6,976 nt of DNA, from assembly GCA_900321265.1 (NCBI GenBank), contig ONVJ01000031.1, positions 1 through 6,976 on the forward strand, given 5' to 3'. The position numbers and the translations under genes were made by a program. The notes beneath the pieces were generated by a model. That model made no database searches. It was not told the origin of the DNA and saw only the letters and a program-made list of their open reading frames with translations. Source of the DNA: an uncultured Eubacteriales bacterium. GTDB taxonomy: Bacteria; Bacillota; Clostridia; Oscillospirales; CAG-272. The stretch's first letter is position 1. Each line of letters begins with the position of its first letter. This document shows, piece by piece, positions 5,332 to 6,976 of the stretch.

Positions 5332-6976
5332 ATGAACAAACGTTCGCATGGCAATCTCAAGGCGATATTGATCTACGCTCTCATCATCGGCATTATCGTC
5401 TTCGTCGTTTCAAGACTCTTCTCCACGTCGCAGCGGGAGGAAGTAAAAAACTACAGCGAAGTCATCGCTCTCTTCAGGGATGAGAAGGTGGAAAGCTTCG
5501 TCGTCGACGGAGACAACAACCTCATCATGAAGGTGAAGGGCGAGAAATTCGAGAAGGTATACGAGCTCAAGGAGCTTGATTATTTCCGCGAGGACCTCGG
5601 TGAGCTCATAGAGGAGCAGCGCGCCGCCGGCAAGATAACCGAATATGACTACGAGCCGGTAAAGACGCTCCCCTGGTGGGTGCAGCTCCTTCCTTATGTC
5701 ATTATAGGGATAGTGATCATAGTCCTCTACGTTCTTCTCCTGAACCAGGCCACCGGCCGCGGCGGCAAGATGAACAGTTTCGGCAAGGCCAGGGTAAAGA
5801 CCCCTCAGGACACGAAGGAGAAGGTCACCTTCGCCGACGTCGCCGGAGCCGACGAGGAGAAGGAGGAGCTTCAGGAGATCGTAGAATTCCTGAAGGATCC
5901 GAAGAAATACGCCGCGCTCGGCGCGAAGATCCCCCACGGCGTCCTGCTCATGGGCCCTCCCGGGACGGGTAAGACGCTGCTCGCAAAGGCGGTCGCCGGC
6001 GAGGCCGACGTTCCCTTCCTTTCTATATCGGGTTCCGACTTCGTCGAGATGTACGTCGGCGTCGGCGCATCCCGCGTCCGCGACCTCTTTGAGACCGCCC
6101 GCAAGGCTCCCGCATCGATCGTCTTCATCGATGAGATCGACGCCGTCGGACGCCACAGAGGCGCGGGTCTCGGCGGAGGCCACGACGAGAGAGAGCAGAC
6201 GCTCAACCAGCTGCTCGTCGAGATGGACGGCTTCGGAGCGCACGAGGGGATAATCGTCATGGCGGCGACAAACCGTCCCGATATCCTCGACCCCGCCCTG
6301 CTCCGTCCGGGCAGATTCGACCGCCAGATAACCGTCAACTATCCCGACATCGTCGGCCGCGAGGCGATCCTCAAGGTCCACGCGAAGAACAAGAAATTCG
6401 AGGATGACGTCGATTTCTCGGTCATAGCCAAGACGACCGCCGGGTTTACCGGCGCCGATCTCGCCAACCTGCTCAACGAGGCCGCCCTTCTGGCGGTCAG
6501 ACGCGGCAAGCAGCTGATCGGCATGCCCGAGATCGAGGACAGCTTCCTCAAGGTCCTCACCGGGCCTCAGAAGAAATCGAGGAAGATGAGCGAGACCGAA
6601 AAGCGCAACACCGCCTATCACGAGGCCGGACACGCTGTGGTCGAGTATTATCTCCCGACCTGCGATCCCGTCCACACCATCTCGATCATCCCCGCCGGCC
6701 AGACGCTCGGCGTGACGATATCCATACCCGACAAGGACAAATTCAGCGTATACAAGCAGGAGCTCAGCGAGCGCATCGCCGGCCTGCTGGGCGGACGCGT
6801 GGCCGAGACTCTCACCTTCGGAGATTTTTCGGGTGGCGCCTCGAACGACATCCAGCGCGCGACAGAGATCGCCCGCAGGATGGTGACTCAGCTGGGTATG
6901 TCGGATCTTCTCGGCCCGATCAGATACGGATCGAGCCACGGCGACGACATCTTCCTCGGCCGCGATTTCTCCTCCA
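5332..6976 (+). CDS. ftsH: ATP-dependent zinc metalloprotease FtsH (3' partial)
   Basis: Membrane-anchored hexameric AAA+ protease that degrades misfolded membrane proteins and selected regulators. 548 residues are visible, and the frame is still open at the window edge. Membrane helices lie at about 11-26 and 117-137, enclosing an extracytoplasmic domain of about 85 residues. The AAA domain has Walker A GPPGTGKT at 208-215, pore motif MYVG at 240-243, Walker B VFIDEID at 264-270, and arginine fingers R325 and R328 in LLRPGRFDR. The zinc site is HEAGH at 430-434, with third ligand D506 in the ASND motif. All catalytic residues are intact. The pore aromatic is Tyr where E. coli has Phe; mitochondrial i-AAA proteases also use Tyr. 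The missing end should hold the last protease helices and a variable tail. The ATG at 5332 places the first membrane helix normally and lies 27 bases after hpt. Confidence 0.97.
   Translation, partial: MNKRSHGNLKAILIYALIIGIIVFVVSRLFSTSQREEVKNYSEVIALFRDEKVESFVVDGDNNLIMKVKGEKFEKVYELKELDYFREDLGELIEEQRAAGKITEYDYEPVKTLPWWVQLLPYVIIGIVIIVLYVLLLNQATGRGGKMNSFGKARVKTPQDTKEKVTFADVAGADEEKEELQEIVEFLKDPKKYAALGAKIPHGVLLMGPPGTGKTLLAKAVAGEADVPFLSISGSDFVEMYVGVGASRVRDLFETARKAPASIVFIDEIDAVGRHRGAGLGGGHDEREQTLNQLLVEMDGFGAHEGIIVMAATNRPDILDPALLRPGRFDRQITVNYPDIVGREAILKVHAKNKKFEDDVDFSVIAKTTAGFTGADLANLLNEAALLAVRRGKQLIGMPEIEDSFLKVLTGPQKKSRKMSETEKRNTAYHEAGHAVVEYYLPTCDPVHTISIIPAGQTLGVTISIPDKDKFSVYKQELSERIAGLLGGRVAETLTFGDFSGGASNDIQRATEIARRMVTQLGMSDLLGPIRYGSSHGDDIFLGRDFSS

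Noticed and set aside
5410..6939. A 509-residue open frame on the - strand across ftsH
   Set aside because: It is codon-for-codon antisense to an intact ftsH, its translation resembles no known protein, and it is explained by absence of TTA, CTA and TCA codons in the sense gene.

Overview
The window is a compact, single-strand run of six housekeeping genes, all on the + strand: gdpP (5' end missing), rplI, dnaB, tilS, hpt and ftsH (3' end missing). The longest gap between genes is 36 bases and one pair overlaps by 4, so there is no intergenic stretch of 300 bases to explain. I see no tRNA, rRNA, CRISPR array, mobile element, internal terminator or convincing internal promoter.

The gene content points to a Bacillota bacterium, most likely a GC-rich member of the Clostridia. 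GdpP (PAS, degenerate GGDEF, DHH/DHHA1) next to rplI and dnaB is a familiar Firmicute neighbourhood, and tilS-hpt-ftsH is a second one, well known from Bacillus subtilis. Here the two are joined directly. The DNA is GC-rich by eye, with strong preference for C or G in third positions, but ATA (Ile) and AGA (Arg) are also used freely. Leu codons TTA and CTA were not seen in frame. The assignment to Clostridia is inference; no marker gene here fixes a genus.

Layout: 1-1815 is the cytoplasmic part of a membrane-bound c-di-AMP phosphodiesterase. 1838-2284 is ribosomal protein bL9. 2297-3712 is the replicative helicase. 3709-4713 is tRNA-Ile lysidine synthetase in a short form lacking the usual C-terminal domain. 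4750-5304 is hypoxanthine phosphoribosyltransferase. 5332-6976 is the FtsH membrane protease, open at the window edge.

The genes fit a growth-linked transcription unit: translation (bL9, TilS), replication (DnaB), purine salvage (Hpt), second-messenger turnover (GdpP) and membrane protein quality control (FtsH). In Bacillota, GdpP and Hpt are both known targets of the alarmone (p)ppGpp, so both ends of the cluster could respond to starvation at the enzyme level. I found no previously undescribed system. The points most worth a second look are the short TilS, the fused operon order, and two small sequence elements repeated in the intergenic gaps.
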